From Cercis canadensis (taxonomy: Eukaryota > Streptophyta > Magnoliopsida > Fabales > Fabaceae), in the NCBI GenBank assembly GCA_003255065.1, contig QAOA01006516.1, positions 528,691 through 592,690 on the forward strand: a stretch of 64,000 nt of DNA, given 5' to 3'. Under the pieces are notes generated by a model. It worked only from the letters and a program-made list of their open reading frames with translations, was not told where the DNA came from and did not search any database. Made by a program: the position numbers and the translations under genes. Below, in pieces: positions 32,951 to 45,200 of the stretch (position 1 is its first letter; each line of letters starts with the position of its first letter).

Positions 32951-34016
32951 TAAGTAAAAACATTGTGAATTTTACTTTTTGTTCTCCCATAAGTATTATT
33001 GGGGAGAATTTGGTTATTTAATGCTCTCTGATAATTAAGAATTTCTTGTTTGGATTAGAACTACTTATTTATTAAGTTGGGTTTCAAATCCTAGTATATT
33101 AGAACTATTAGGGTTTTCTAATAAAAGGAATTGTTATGCATTTTTTATTCTTTATTGATGATTGAATTATTAATCATCGTCTTAGATGTTCTACTTTCTC
33201 TATCTTTCTCTTCTCTTGTGAATTATTAATCTTCTAATAGGTTCTCCCCTCTTGTGGGTTTTTCTATTTGTTTGACGATAGTTCCTATATGTTGCTAGCT
33301 CAAGTTCTAGATTATAGAGACAAGCTAATGCTTAGTGAAGTTACTTCTGGAAGTCAGTGCATTTGTAGGTGTTAAACACTTACCAAATATATGTATAGCA
33401 CTGTGATATGAGAATGTATTTGAAGACTGATTTGGTGCGTGGTCCAGCTTGAGGAGTGTCAGAGGATGTCAAAAATCAAGTTTTTTTCAGCACAATTAAC
33501 TTTGGAAAAAATTTGTTCCTTTGTCAAGTTGGCTCCCCTTTGGTTCAGCAGCCCATGTTCCTTTGTCAATTAGCTTTGAGTGTTTCGATCTTTTAGGCCC
33601 CCTTAAACTTTTCTTTTCTCTTTATGTACCTTACCGATGTCTATCCTGTTCATTATACTCTGGTTTCTCTCTAATAATTTCATTTTCTATCAAAAGGAAA
33701 AAAAAATGGAAATCAAACCTTACATATCACACATGCACACTCACACACACAAAAAGGAGCCAGCCATCAGCATTAGTGCTGAAGTTTCACCAACATAGAT
33801 CAAAAGAACATGCAATATATTAAATTCACTATATGTACACAGATGTATATAAGAAAAGGTGAAAGTGATAACAGAAGAGACAGAGTTATCTTTTTATCTG
33901 CCATTATCAAGTAATACCTTATGGTTTTCGATAATTTTCTACATACAGAATGTTTTGAATGATGTGCTTTTTAGTCTGAACTTTTCTTTGTTAATCTTGT
34001 ACATTTCTGTTAACAG
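32951..34016 (+). other. DLDG1-like gene, intron 2, right remnant
   Basis: Original intron sequence from the end of the RLC-A target duplication to the acceptor TTAACAG ending at 34016. I see nothing else I can support in it. Confidence 0.7.
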
Positions 34017-34190
34017 ATATGTAAAGACTGTACCACTTGCAGCTCAAATGCTTGATGTGAGAAGACATCAAAAGCTTGAAATAATTGAGGAATTAAAAAC
34101 TGAGAGAGGACGATTCCAGCTGGAAGTAGAGATTGGTAAATCTCCGCCTCTTTCTAATGAGGAGATTTGGCGGGAGTTGAGACATAAAGC
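34017..34190 (+). CDS. DLDG1: DLDG1-like gene, exon 3
   Basis: This 174-bp exon lies between TTAACAG and GTAAGA. Its first base completes the arginine codon begun in exon 2, then YVKTVPLAAQMLDVRRHQKL, a charged stretch EIIEELKTERGRFQLEVEIG, and KSPPLSNEEIWRELRHK. It ends two bases into an alanine codon. This is the soluble, probably helical loop between the first and second membrane segments. The exon is clean, with no stop or shift, although more than 18 kb of transposons lie in the intron before it. Confidence 0.87.
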
Positions 34191-36194
34191 GTAAGATCGA
34201 CATCTCTTTTTCTTGCTTTATCATTTTGAATGATGCTCTTTCTTTTCCCTGTGATGGTTACTGAAGTTGTAGCAAGAATAAGAGAGTTATATGCAGTTAT
34301 TATTTAAGGAAGAAAGTGCATAAAGCCAATGATGCCAAAGACTGTGTACTGTAGTTCCTACCCTTGAATCCTGCATGGAATCCTTCACATGTTAAGTTTT
34401 TAAAAATCATGTGAAATAGTTATGAGAAATTGTTTAAGAATTAATACGAGTTATGGTATTAGGAGGTTCAAACACATTTAAAAAGCAGTAAAACAAATGG
34501 TTGTGCAGTAAGAGGTTCAAGCATATCTGAAACCAAGAACACAAGCAAGAAAATAATTGACTCAAGAAAACGTGTGCTTGCCCCTTGCCCATAAATGAAG
34601 TAATTAGAAGTTCACATCTAAAGTTTAAAACAAAGCAATAAAGAATTGCTGAGTCTCTCATAAAAAAACCTGAAAGAAGAGAATTGGCAATGCTTTAATA
34701 GTTTACAAGCAGAACAAGCCATGTCATACTTAGGATAAACAAAACCATGATTAAAGGAAAGGTTTTCTAAAACCTATAGTGGTTATAATCATTATAACAT
34801 TTTCCTTTAAGTTCTACTCTAATTATATTTATATTTTTCTATATACCATCCAAACCAAAAGAAGAACAAAAAAAAGGTAAGTAAATAAATAAAGCACTAA
34901 AACATCTATTTAAAGAAATAAACCTTTCTTTAGATTCAAGGTTGAGGCTGTTTATATTCTAAACTTTTCCTTTTATCTGTTGTTGTATTTTCTTTTTGTT
35001 CTGGTATAGAAGATTGGTTATCCTCATTTTCCTTCTATTCTTAATAAATTTCTTCTTTTCACTACCAAAAAGGAAAATTCTCGAACCAATTATTTGATTC
35101 CATTTAAAAAAGTCAGAAGCAAATGGAAAATCTAGAGTTTGAGGTAAAATATCTGTTATTAAGATTTTTATTTTATTTTAAATACTTATTAGATATTTAG
35201 AGAGATTGAGGAGCGTTGTTTGGTTGATTTGTTTATAGTGGAGGTTTTCTTGTTTATTATTTTATCTTGTACTTGTCTTTTTTGCTTTTAAAGATAGATC
35301 TTCCCCATTATTGTCATTTTCTTTTCTCTTTTAGTGAATTCTTCTTTTACTATCAAAAGGATATTTATATATTGAAACCAATCCATAAGATTGGAAATTC
35401 AGGATTGTCTTTCTTTATTTTCTTTCAACATGACAGTTAAAATGGCTGTTATCCTATGTATGAAGAGTGTTAGATTTAAATAAAACTATTCTTGGGCCTT
35501 CTCCTAATAGCTTAAGTTTTTGGGATAAGTTAGCCTCTTCAAACACGTGGCCTATGCTTTGTCCACACCTCAAGCCCAAAGGGCTTCATGTGGGTCGGCA
35601 TTTTAGAGAAGAGACATAAAATGAAAGCATTTTTGAGCCTTCTTGTAACAGCTAAAACTTTTGGTGTAGTTGGTACCATGATATAGAGAAAGAGTGACAC
35701 CAGTATTCTTGTTCTAGCAGTTCTCCGAGGAGGTACTGGAAAGTAATCTAAAACAACCATGACGTGTAACTTTCATAACTCCTATCCAAGTTTCAAATTC
35801 AATCCTAGTCACCCTTGGTAATCACAATTAATTCCTGAATAGTTTAACGACTTTCTATTAGATCCCATGATTAGGTATTTACTGATCATTACCATGCTTC
35901 TTAACATCCACTATAAAGACTTACTGAATTTAAAAAAAACTTGTCTATCACACCATAACTGTTAAATGTGATCGGATATCTTAACTGGTGGTCCAGTTAG
36001 TTTATTCATCATCTTTTATCTTTACAATTTGTATTATTTATGGAAAAAAGGGTGACTACTTGATAACTTATTGCTTTTATCCTCAATGGGCTTTGGCATT
36101 TTCATGATTTTATGCTCATTCAACATTGGTTTATTGACTTCTGATTACTGTATGCTTGTTATCCTTACTGCCTGTCTATTTGTTGCTCTGGCAG
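34191..36194 (+). other. DLDG1-like gene, intron 3
   Basis: 2.0 kb from GTAAGA to TGGCAG. It holds a TRIM-like relic at about 35468-35680. The rest is AT-rich with no coding signal. Confidence 0.7.
35468..35680. mobile_element. Degenerate TRIM relic
   Basis: It starts TGTTAGATTTAAATAAAACT and shares ACTATTCTTGGGCCTTC, GCTTTGTCCACACCTCAAGC and CCAAAGGGCTT with the intact TRIM at 47448-47738. The end near 35620-35680 resembles a decayed second LTR followed by TGGTACCATGA. No target duplication could be identified. Confidence 0.55.
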
Positions 36195-36309
36195 ATTAGA
36201 ATTGAGAGATGAGTGGAGACTGGAGAATCGGAGAGCATTTGCCAACATATGGTCAGATATGGTATATGGGGTCTCCTTATTCGTTCTTTTATACTTCAAT
36301 CAGAGTAAA
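36195..36309 (+). CDS. DLDG1: DLDG1-like gene, exon 4
   Basis: 115 bp between TGGCAG and GTAAGT. The first base completes alanine, then LELRDEWRLENRRAFANIWS and a hydrophobic segment MVYGVSLFVLLYFNQSK, ending in phase 0. The RDEW...NIWSD block preceding a membrane helix is conserved in CemA-like proteins. This would be the second membrane segment. Confidence 0.87.
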
Positions 36310-36435
36310 GTAAGTTACCATTTGCTCCGTACTACATATTTTGATGTATTATTGCTTTATTAGTGCTTATTGTTGAAGTTTCTACCTTCAAACTTCAATA
36401 TCTTAATATAGCTTTGTAGTATATTACTACTAAGT

Positions 36436-37456
36436 GCCATGAAAAAGAAAGAGTCTTGTACTGTTATTTTATAGATAATGCTAAACCCATGCATCTGCAA
36501 TTAGATGCTTCAGGATAGGCAATGGACAACTTTTGGGAAGCTGACCATGAATCTGAACTTCAATGTCAGAAGTTTGGATAAGAGTTTTCAAGAAAGAGAA
36601 AGGGATTTCCTTTGGTGTAACAATTGGAAAACCTGATCACCTTGTAATATAGTTTTTCTTCACTTGGAAGTTCTGCCGTGAAGTGAGAAAGATATCTCGA
36701 ACAGATAATATGAGTAAACTTGGCTTCTGATTGCAACTGTTGTGCCATTAGTAAAAGAATTTATCTTGCATTGTGGAATAGCTCTAGATAGGTGGTGTGT
36801 GATTTGTATTTTATTGGGGGCCATTTGGATAACATGTGAAGTGAATCATTTGTTATTCTCTAGGAGAAGGAAGTTTGGTTGTGGATGGATTCTTGCTATT
36901 TGGAGAATAATATATTTCTCAACTGTAAAATTGTATTTTAACAAATTAATAGAAGACCTTTCTGTCAATAAATAAATAAAGAGGAGACCTTTGGAAGTTG
37001 AAAAAGAATTTCATCAAAAGTTTGTTTCCTNGCCATGAAAAAGAAAGAGTCTTGTACTGTTATTTTATAGATAATGCTAAACCCATGCATCTGCAATTAG
37101 ATGCTTCAGGATAGGCAATGGACAACTTTTGGGAAGCTGACCATGAATCTGAACTTCAATGTCAGAAGTTTGGATAAGAGTTTTCAAGAAAGAGAAAGGG
37201 ATTTCCTTTGGTGTAACAAGTGGAAAACCTGATCACCTTGTAAGATAGTTTTTCTTCACTTGGAAGTTCTGCCGTGAAGTGAGAAAGATATCTCGAACAG
37301 ATAATATGAGTAAACCTGGCTTCTGATTGCAACTGTTGTGCCATTAGTAAAAGAATTTATCTTGCATTGTGGAATAGCTCTGGATAGGTGGTGTGTGATT
37401 TGTATTTTATTGGGGGCCATTTGGATAACATGTGAAGTGAATCATTTGTTATTCTC
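36436..37456. repeat. 425-bp duplication at a single N
   Basis: 36436-36860 recurs as 37032-37456 with very few differences. The second copy starts directly after the N at 37031. A 171-bp segment (36861-37031) separates them. It is likely two haplotype or contig versions placed in series. Confidence 0.8.
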
Positions 37457-37505
37457 GCTGAGTCAAACTTTAGACTGCTTCTTTTTTTTTTTCTTTTTAA
37501 TTTTG

Positions 37506-37846
37506 GGATAATTATTCTCAAGTTCCAATACTTGAGAGAAAAGACCAAGAAGTTCTAAAGGCAAAAGTTTTCCAAGGAAATGCCTGTCACACATGGTGAA
37601 ATGATCAAAACACCCATCGGCACTATGTGGTTATTTTGTTCATATATATGGTTATCATGTATAAAATATACAGTTATTTTGTTTAGGATGTGATTATCAT
37701 ATTCAAATATAAATACAATAACCACATAGGGCCGAGGGGTATTTTGGTATTTTTACACGAGGTGGCAGGCACTTCCTTGTATAGCACTTTCCCTTAGAAC
37801 TTCTTGTTCTTTTCTTGTAAGTATTAGAACTTGAGAATAATTGTCC
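37506..37846. mobile_element. Mutator-like MITE with ~150-bp inverted repeats
   Basis: A 10-bp target duplication TTTAATTTTG/TTTAAATTTG (37496-37505, 37847-37856; one mismatch) flanks 341 bp. The arms begin GGAyAATTATTCTCAAGTTC and stay complementary for about 150 bp, including AAGAAGTTCTAArGG, GCACTATGTGG-type and GyCACA words. The arrangement would form a long hairpin in the pre-mRNA. No coding. Confidence 0.78.
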
Positions 37847-39350
37847 TTTAAATTTGTCTTAATATTAATCCTATTAAATACCAGAGTCCAAATGCACAGA
37901 AAAAGGAGGTATAGGGATACACACTATAAGAATCAAGCATCAAAATCCTCCTATCCAAATTGGGGGATATATAAAAATAATCAAGCAAAACCAAAGTGAT
38001 GCCAAGTCAGAAGCTTCTCTATCATTCAGGTTCCTTTAAAAAAAGAAGATTAAAGAGACAATGAAATCCTAAATTCTATGGAACTAGAAATCTTGGATGG
38101 GGACATTATGATGAGAAGAAAGATGATAGAGTGAGTAAATGCCTTCATAAAGGAATTTCCCCAACTCAATTATCCTCCCAAAATTTGATATGAGAACCTT
38201 TACCTACCTCTAGGGAAACTAGTGGTCTGAAAGAAGCATATCATCATATCCCTGAGAAATAAATTTCCAAGGACCAATTTGAGTAGCAGTGGTGGTTAGG
38301 TTGACATCCCACCAATTCTGGTCTAAGTAATACTGATATACTTATCTCATAAATTATAACACAACAACTTAGCAAGAATGCTCAACCTTAACATATATTT
38401 CTATTCTTCTTTTTCTTTGTTTCCTTTTCTCACCCCTTTCTTTCTTACCATTTTCTTCCTAAATATTCTATAGTTGTTAAACTTTAACAATTAACAAACT
38501 CTTGATTGAAGTTGTAGAGCTTGATGATGCACAGGGTATACACACTCGAATGCTGTGGTTAACCCCAAAAGAATTGTCAAGGTCACTAAAGAATTTGTTT
38601 ATGGCACATTTGAAGCTTATCAAGATGTGTTTCTGTCCCTCTAATGAGATTTCTTTTATTATTGAATAAAGAAAATAAAAATAGATACTGCATGTGCTTT
38701 GTGCTTCAATGAAAGACTATATTAGATGCAATATGCATGAAAACATAGAACAAGCCTAACTGATGATTTAGAACTAGCCTAAAGGCTGTGCATGTTCAAA
38801 ACATAGTTCTAAAAACAGAATATGCATGAAAACTCTACTACCAAGTCAAAGAGAGAAGGAAAACAAGAGAGAAGATAAGCAATAAAGAGTAAATGGAGAG
38901 GCTAACTGATGATGTAGCCTCAGTCTGTACTTATATTAATATGGTGTATGTGCTGATTCTAATATATCACTCATTAGAGTGCACTACTAGCAATACCTTG
39001 CTGCTTAACAAGTAGATTCCTGTGCTTATTCTACAAAACATTATAAGGTGATGTAGTAAATTGATCCATCTTCAACTTCATGGAGTTCTCCTGAAGGTTT
39101 TCATGGTAGTTGTTATCGAAGCAAGTTGTGAGGGGTTTGGGTGGCTTGCTAGAATTCCTAGGTTCAAACTTCCATGCTGTCATTACAAGAAAAAATATAA
39201 TTGTTGAGATATTGCCTCTTCAATAATTACAAGTCCTACTTTGTTTCTGAACTTGGTTTCTGGGATTCATCAATTTTTTTACCTTGTACTCTTATCCAGC
39301 ATTTATCTCTTAATTATCCTTTCTTTTGTTTCTTTGCTCGTCATTTGCAG

Positions 39351-39448
39351 GTAGCTTTGCTCAAATTTACAGGGTACAAAATAATAAATAATATTTCAGA
39401 TACTGGGAAGGCATTTCTAATTATACTTGTCACAGATATATTTTTAGG
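39351..39448 (+). CDS. DLDG1: DLDG1-like gene, exon 5
   Basis: 98 bp between TTGCAG and GTAAAT. It encodes VALLKFTGYKIINNISDTGK and AFLIILVTDIFL plus two bases of a glycine codon. The D-T-x-K-A-F-x-I-I-L-x-T-D block is part of the conserved CemA/PxcA core, leading into the third membrane helix and the G-x-H-S motif completed in exon 6. Confidence 0.88.
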
Positions 39449-39694
39449 GTAAATTCTTTTGTGCTACATAACTTTTGCTTTATGATACATCTTATGATGC
39501 CCTACTTATTACGTTCTTTTATGATACTCTTCAGTGTAACTTGATTTAGAATGATGGTTGACGTTGAATAGAATTTCACTTGTAGTAATGCATTCAATAG
39601 TTGAGATCAGATAATACATGTTATATGAATTTAGAAAGGGAACACTCTAGCTTTAATAGTCTGCTTTCCACTTAGCCAGGAGAAATAGAAGTTT
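39449..39694 (+). other. DLDG1-like gene, intron 5, left remnant
   Basis: Original intron DNA from GTAAAT to the ragged end of RLC-D near 39695. I see no LTR here, although one is expected. Confidence 0.6.
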
Positions 39695-41785
39695 ATTTAA
39701 ATGAAGCCATATTATATGTGCCCATCTTGTCACAAATATAGCTAATTCGAGGACCTCTAAGAGACTTCGTAAGTATATCAGCTAATTGATCATTTGACTT
39801 AACAAAACCAGTAGTGATATCACTTGATAATATCTTCTCTCTTACGAAATGACAATCAATTTCTATATGTTTGGTCCTTTCATGGAATACTGGATTAGAA
39901 GCAATGTGAAGAGCTACTTGGTTATCACATATCAGCTGCATTTGGTCAACCTTCATTAATCTTAATTCCTGTAATAATTATTTCATCCAAATGAGCTCAC
40001 ATGTTGTTTTAGCCATAGCTCGATACTCTGCCTCAGCACTAGATCGAGCAACCACTGGTTGCTTCTTACTTTTCCATGACACTAGGTTCCCTCCAATAAG
40101 AACACAATACCTAGTAGTTGATCGTCTATCTATTTGACATCTTGCCCAGTCTACATCAGAATAGCCAACTACCTAGGTGTGTCTTTTGTTTTCATACAAA
40201 AGCCCTTTTCCAAGTGTCTGTTTGATGTATCTTAAAATCTGAATCACAGCATCCCAATTACTATCACATGGAGAGCTCAAGAACTGACTAACTACACTCA
40301 TTGCAAAGGCAATATCAGGTCGTGTGACTGTAAGATAGTTGAGCTTTCCAATAGGTCTTCGATATCTGCTTGGATTGGCTAAAGGCTCCTCCTGATTAGG
40401 TAGAAGCTTGACATTCGGGTCCATTGGAGTATCAACAGGTTTACAATTTACCATGCATGTTTCCTTCAAAATGTCTAAGGCATACTTTCGTTGAGAGATG
40501 GCAACCCCTTTATGCGATTGAGCAACTTCTATTCCAAGGAAATATTTAAGTTTACCCAAATCCTTTGTCTGAAAATGCTGAAATAGATGTTGCTTAAGCC
40601 TCTGTATGCCATCTTGGTCATTTCTTGTAATGACGATATCATCCATATAGACAATAAGATAAATGCATTGGTGAGGAGATGAATGATGATGGAAGATGGT
40701 ATGATCAGCTTGACTCCGAATCATCCCAAGAGCCTGAACAACTGCACTAAATCTCCCAAACCAAGCACTTGGAGATTGTTTAAGGCCATAGAGAGATCGA
40801 CGTAAGCGACAAACCAACCCAGACTCCCCCTGAGCAACAAACCCAGGTGGTTGCTCCATATAGACTTCTTCCTGTAATTCGCCATGGAGAAAAGCATTTT
40901 TGATGTCCAACTGATATAAAGGCCAGTGATGAATGGCAGCCACGGCAAGGAACAGGTGAACAGAAGCCATCTTGGCTACATGAGAGAAAGTGTCACTATA
41001 GTCAAGACCATAAATCTGGGTGTAACCCTTGGCAACAAGTCGAGCATTGAGACGATCAATTTGGCCATCAGGGCCGACCTTGACAGTGTAAACCCATGGA
41101 CAGCCAACCGTTGNTGTCCAACTGATATAAAGGCCAGTGATGAATGGCAGCCACGGCAAGGAACAGGTGAACAGAAGCCATCTTGGCTACATGAGAGAAA
41201 GTGTCACTATAGTCAAGACCATAAATCTGGGTGTAACCCTTGGCAACAAGTCGAGCCTTGAGACGATCAATTTGGCCATCAGGATTCAGGGCCGACCTTG
41301 ACAGTGTAAACCCATGGGCAGCCAACCGTTGTCTTGCCAGGAGGAAGAGGAACCAAGTCCCAATTACCATTAGAATCCAAAGCAGCCATTTCATCCAGCA
41401 TAGCCTGACGCCATCCTGGGTGAGAGAGAGCTTCTCCTGTAGTTGTAGGAGTAGGGACAGAGGACAAAGACGAAACAAAAGCAGAATATTGTGGAGATAA
41501 ACAATGATAACTGACAAAATTATAAATAGGGTAGGGATTGCGAGTGGAACGGATACCTTTATGCTCAACAATAGGACGATCCAAGTCAGAAACCAGAGCA
41601 GTAGAGACAACTGGAGTAGAAGATGAGTCTGGTGGGTTGACAATAGGGTGAGTAGTAGCAGCTGATTCAAGAGCGGTTGGGGCAGTTTCATGGATAAGAG
41701 CAAACCTCAAGAACAGAATTGATAGTTGGGATTGGACAAGCTCGACGATGATAAGTGAGGGTAGGAGGTGCTGGAGTCGTCCCAA
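39693..41785 (-). pseudogene. RLC-D reverse transcriptase and RNase H
   Basis: Frames 41785-41279 (linker and RT start), then 41159-40173 with AFLHGELQEEVYMEQPPGFV, SLYGLKQSPSAWF, YMDD (LIVYMDDIVITRND) and LNYLTVTRPDIAF, then 39956-39693 (RNase H end, [14 protein letters not shown]). Segment 40904-41113 is repeated at 41115-41331 across the N at 41114. A stop near 40173 and missing starts show decay. Confidence 0.82.
40904..41331. repeat. ~210-bp duplication at a single N
   Basis: 40904-41113 recurs as 41115-41331, the second copy with a 7-base insertion near 41284. The N is at 41114 and the first copy ends at it. This duplicates part of the RT domain and is probably an assembly artefact. 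Confidence 0.82.
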
Positions 41786-42032
41786 GGCGTAAAAGGTGCC
41801 AAGTCAAGGGAAGTTTCAGCTGGGGGTAATGGGCTAGCAAAAGTAAGAGGTAGGACATTACCAATGTCAGGCTGTTCCTTAGAGGAGAAAAAGGAAGTCA
41901 TCTCAAAGAAGGTGACATGAGGAGAAGTGATGTAACGGTGAAGGTCGTGAGAAAAACATTGATAACCTTTTTGCAAGCGGGAATAACCCAGAAAGACACA
42001 CTTGAGAGATTTAGCTTGTAGTTTATCTTTTC

Positions 42033-44371
42033 CTAGATTGAGATTATGGACAAAGCATGTGCAACCAAAGACACGAAAGGAAGAGAGTAAAGTGGTTGAT
42101 TAGGAAACAATATGGAATGTGGTACCTGATTGTGCAAGATTGAGGATGGCATCCGATTGATCAAATAACAAGAAGTGAGGACAGCATCGCCCCAAAAACG
42201 GAATGGGACATTGTGATGAAGAAGAAGAGTGCGAGCTGTCTCAATCAAATCTCTATTTTTCCGCTCAACCACTCCATTTTGTTGAGGGGTATGAGCACAA
42301 GATGACTGATGAAGAATACCCTGGGAAATCATAAAAGATTGGAAGGAAGTAGAAAAATATTCTCTTGCATTGTCACTGTGTAAAGTGTGGATAGTGACAC
42401 CAAATTGTGTTTTAACCTCAGAACAAAAAGTTTGAAAGATAGAAAATAATTTTGAACGATGTTTCATTAGGAATAGCCAAGTACATTGAGAGAAATCATC
42501 AATAAAAGTGACAAAGTAACGGTAACCCAAGGTTGAACTTATTCGACTTGGACCCCAGACATTAGAATGTACCAATTCAAAAGCAAGGTTTGCTTATTTA
42601 TTAGGGAAAAGTCCTAAAAAACCCCCTAAACTATGCTCTTGTTGCACTTTACCCCCCATGCTTCAAAAATGTAGGAAAGACCTCATTGAACTTTCAAAAT
42701 GTGCACTTTACCCCCACAACCCTAACGTCCGTCCAGTAATGGACGGAAGAAGGGATTTGAATATTATAATTTGACCCTAAAACTCTTTGAATATTATTTT
42801 TTGACCCCAATTTTTATAAATTTATTTTTATTTATGCTCCTACTAAATTGCACTATGGCCCAGATTAATCACATCATGTGCACATTAATGGACGGACGTC
42901 GAGGTCGGGGGGGTAAAGTGCGCATTTTGAAAGTTCAACGAGGTCTTTCCTATGCTTTTTAAGCATGGGGGGTAAAGTGCAACAAGAGCATAGTTCAAGG
43001 GGGTTTTTAGGACTTTTCCCTATTTATTAATACGATTAGGAAACGAACTACGTACATGTTTTCCTAACTGACAGGACTCACATTCTAAATTAGAAACACG
43101 GGAAAGAGTAGGTACCATCTTCTATAGTTTTTGTAGGTTAGGGTGTCCTAAACGATGATGAAGAAGTTCAGGTGAGTCAACTACAGAACAGGCAACAGGA
43201 GATTGTGGTGGAAGGAGATAGTATAGCCCACAAGATTCACGTCCTACTCCAATTGTCTGTCCAGTGCTCCGATCCTACACAAGAACCAAGTTAGCGACAA
43301 AGGTGATAGAATAAGGCAAGGTTTGGGTTAATTTGCTAACAGAGATCAAATTGAAAGGGCAGCCAGGTACAAATAGAACAGAATTCAAGGAGAAAGTAGG
43401 AAGAGGCTTTGCTTGTCCAATGCCTTGGACTTTAGTATTTGAGCCATTAGCTAGGGTAACAGAAGATAAAGAATTAGAATAAGTAAGGGTAGAAAATAAA
43501 TCTTTGTTACCAAACATATGATCGGAAGCACCAGAATCAATAACCCAAGGTCCAAGGGAGGACGACTGAGAGAGGCAAGCAATAGGATTACCAGTCTGAG
43601 CAATGGGGGAAGTGGAGAAGCTTGATTGCTGAGTCTCTCAAAATTTTAGGAACTCATTGTATTCAGCAACAGATACAGACATGTTGCCAGAAGATCTAGG
43701 TTGACTAGATTGAGTGATGTTAGCAGACTTGGTTTTATCTTTGAGAGTAAAGCAGTGATCCACAGTATGGCCCAGCTTATGGCAGTAAGGGCAATAGGGA
43801 CGTTCCCAATGGCGGGAACGTTGGTCATGACAACCCCCACCACGACTTCTTCGATGGTCAGATCTATGGTTTGCCTGGGAAGCTAAGATGGCAGAATCAA
43901 TAGTAGGAGTAACCTCAGAAACACTTGTTGGAGCTGAAACACGAATCAACTGTTCAAACATAGAGTCCATGTGAGGAATGATAGGGCTTGCTAGTATTTG
44001 ATTACGATTTGAGTCCAATTCGGGAGGTAGTCCAGCAAGAGCAAGCACCATAAAAAATTTTCCACATTGCTCCTCTTGTTTGGCAATATCAGCAGAGAAG
44101 GGCATCAACTCCTTGAATTCTTGCATAAGTGTCCAAATATGTCCCAAATATGTCTGCATGTCCAGATTTTGTTTCTTGATGGTCTTCATTCCGGAAACAA
44201 TGGTATAAAGGCGGTTGATATCATTGGAGTACAGCTTCTTAGCTTTGTTCCAAACTTCATAACATGTACAATATGGCCGGTATTGACCAATGATTGAACG
44301 ATCGATGCTTTGCCATAGGACATTGCAGAGGTAGGCATCAATCTGCTTCCACCTTGGCTGATCTTTTTCAA
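42033..44371 (-). pseudogene. RLC-D gag, protease and integrase
   Basis: Frames 44371-44186 and 44189-43638 are gag, with zinc knuckle CPYCHKLGHTVDHC intact. 43517-43275 is the post-protease region (VTLANGSNTKVQGIGQ). 42575-42033 is the integrase core (HSNVWGP, FIDDFSQCTWLFLM, HSDNAREYF, PQQNGVVERKNRDL). The zinc-finger half of the integrase (43021-43270) is separated from its core by the MITE at 42604-43020. Confidence 0.82.
42604..43020. mobile_element. Mutator-like MITE inserted in RLC-D
   Basis: A perfect 9-bp target duplication TATTTATTA (42595-42603, 43021-43029) flanks 417 bp. The arms start GGGAAAAGTCCTAAAAAmCCC and stay complementary for over 110 bp, with two GTAAAGTGC-type blocks and TTAATGGACGGACG in the core. 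A 9-bp duplication plus long arms is typical of Mutator-like MITEs. It lies in the integrase coding region. Confidence 0.88.
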
Positions 44372-44993
44372 GAATACCCTAAGCTTGTCTCATCAAGTGG
44401 TCGTCATAGCCCTGTCCTTGAAACCACAATTCCACAGAAGCTGACCAGGACAGATAGTTGGTTGAACCAGTTAGTTTCTTAGAGGAAATTACAGGAGTGG
44501 AGGAGAAACTAAGAACTGATTACCCAAGGCCTGAAGTAGCCATGCTGGTATATAAAAATTAGGAAGAAACTTACTTAAGGAAAGAAACAGATCTGAAATA
44601 ATAACTCATAGGTATGATAATGTTAGAACGGAGCTGGGAATAGGTTGCAAACACGCGGAGGAGACAAACTGGAAAAATTCACCACAACCGGCAATCTGAC
44701 ACCCCGGGACAGTGGGCGGCACGCGCAGAGATTCGGGAGGCGCGTGGGGTAGCGGATGGTGGCGAGCTTCAGGGATTAGGCTGTTCGGAACTTTTTGAGA
44801 TTGATGGTGATGCTGGATTTCCAAAAAATGAACCCTAGGGCGGCTGGATTGGAACACGGCCACTAAAACTTTAATAAAAGGACTGCTGGAAGAAGAGCAC
44901 AGCAGAGAAGGAAGAGACACCGCTGGAGGAAACACAGCGGGAAAGAGAAAGAGAAATTTCTCACAGAAATTGCTTTGATACCATGTGAGGTTG

Positions 44994-45200
44994 GCTGAAA
45001 GTGTTGTGAGAGTAGGATCTCACTTCTCTTATTTATATATGCTGTACAATAAATAACAGCATGGGAAACAATTACATAGGGAACATAATTTACATAGGAA
45101 CTAATCACATAGAAACTATAGCTACATGGGAAACAACAGAATGGGAAGTAGCTACATGGGAAATAGCTACATGGGAAATATTAGCTAATTAATTCTAACA
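44994..45200 (-). repeat. RLC-D 5' LTR
   Basis: 207 bp, TGTGAGGTTGG to ATTCTAACA. Internally it has short imperfect repeats of GCTACATGGGAAA (about 45120-45180). There is no matching 3' LTR in the window. Confidence 0.8.

Larger units (their letters stand above)
36310..39350 (+). other. DLDG1-like gene, intron 4
   Basis: 3.0 kb from GTAAGT to TTGCAG. It contains a 425-bp duplication around a single N (36436-37456) and a Mutator-like MITE (37506-37846). The rest, 37850-39350, has no gene I can support. Part of the length may be artefact of the N junction. Confidence 0.7.
39695..45200 (-). mobile_element. RLC-D: Copia in intron 5, 3' LTR missing
   Basis: The 5' LTR is 44994-45200 and the tRNA-iMet primer site 44982-44993 (GCTTTGATACCA on +). 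The coding end (NMASFK, near 39693) resembles that of RLC-F/G, but no matching LTR or polypurine tract follows, so the element is truncated at its 3' end. No target duplication can be set. A 417-bp MITE sits inside, and an N junction at 41114 duplicates about 210 bp of RT. Confidence 0.85.

Noticed and set aside
33521..33823. 100-codon plus-strand frame in intron 2
   Set aside because: Hydrophobic low-complexity translation without recognisable motifs; at best a weak resemblance to LINE tails.
36436..37456. Tandem duplication as a real segmental event or new repeat
   Set aside because: The second copy starts at a single N, as at five other sites, so an assembly artefact is the simpler explanation.
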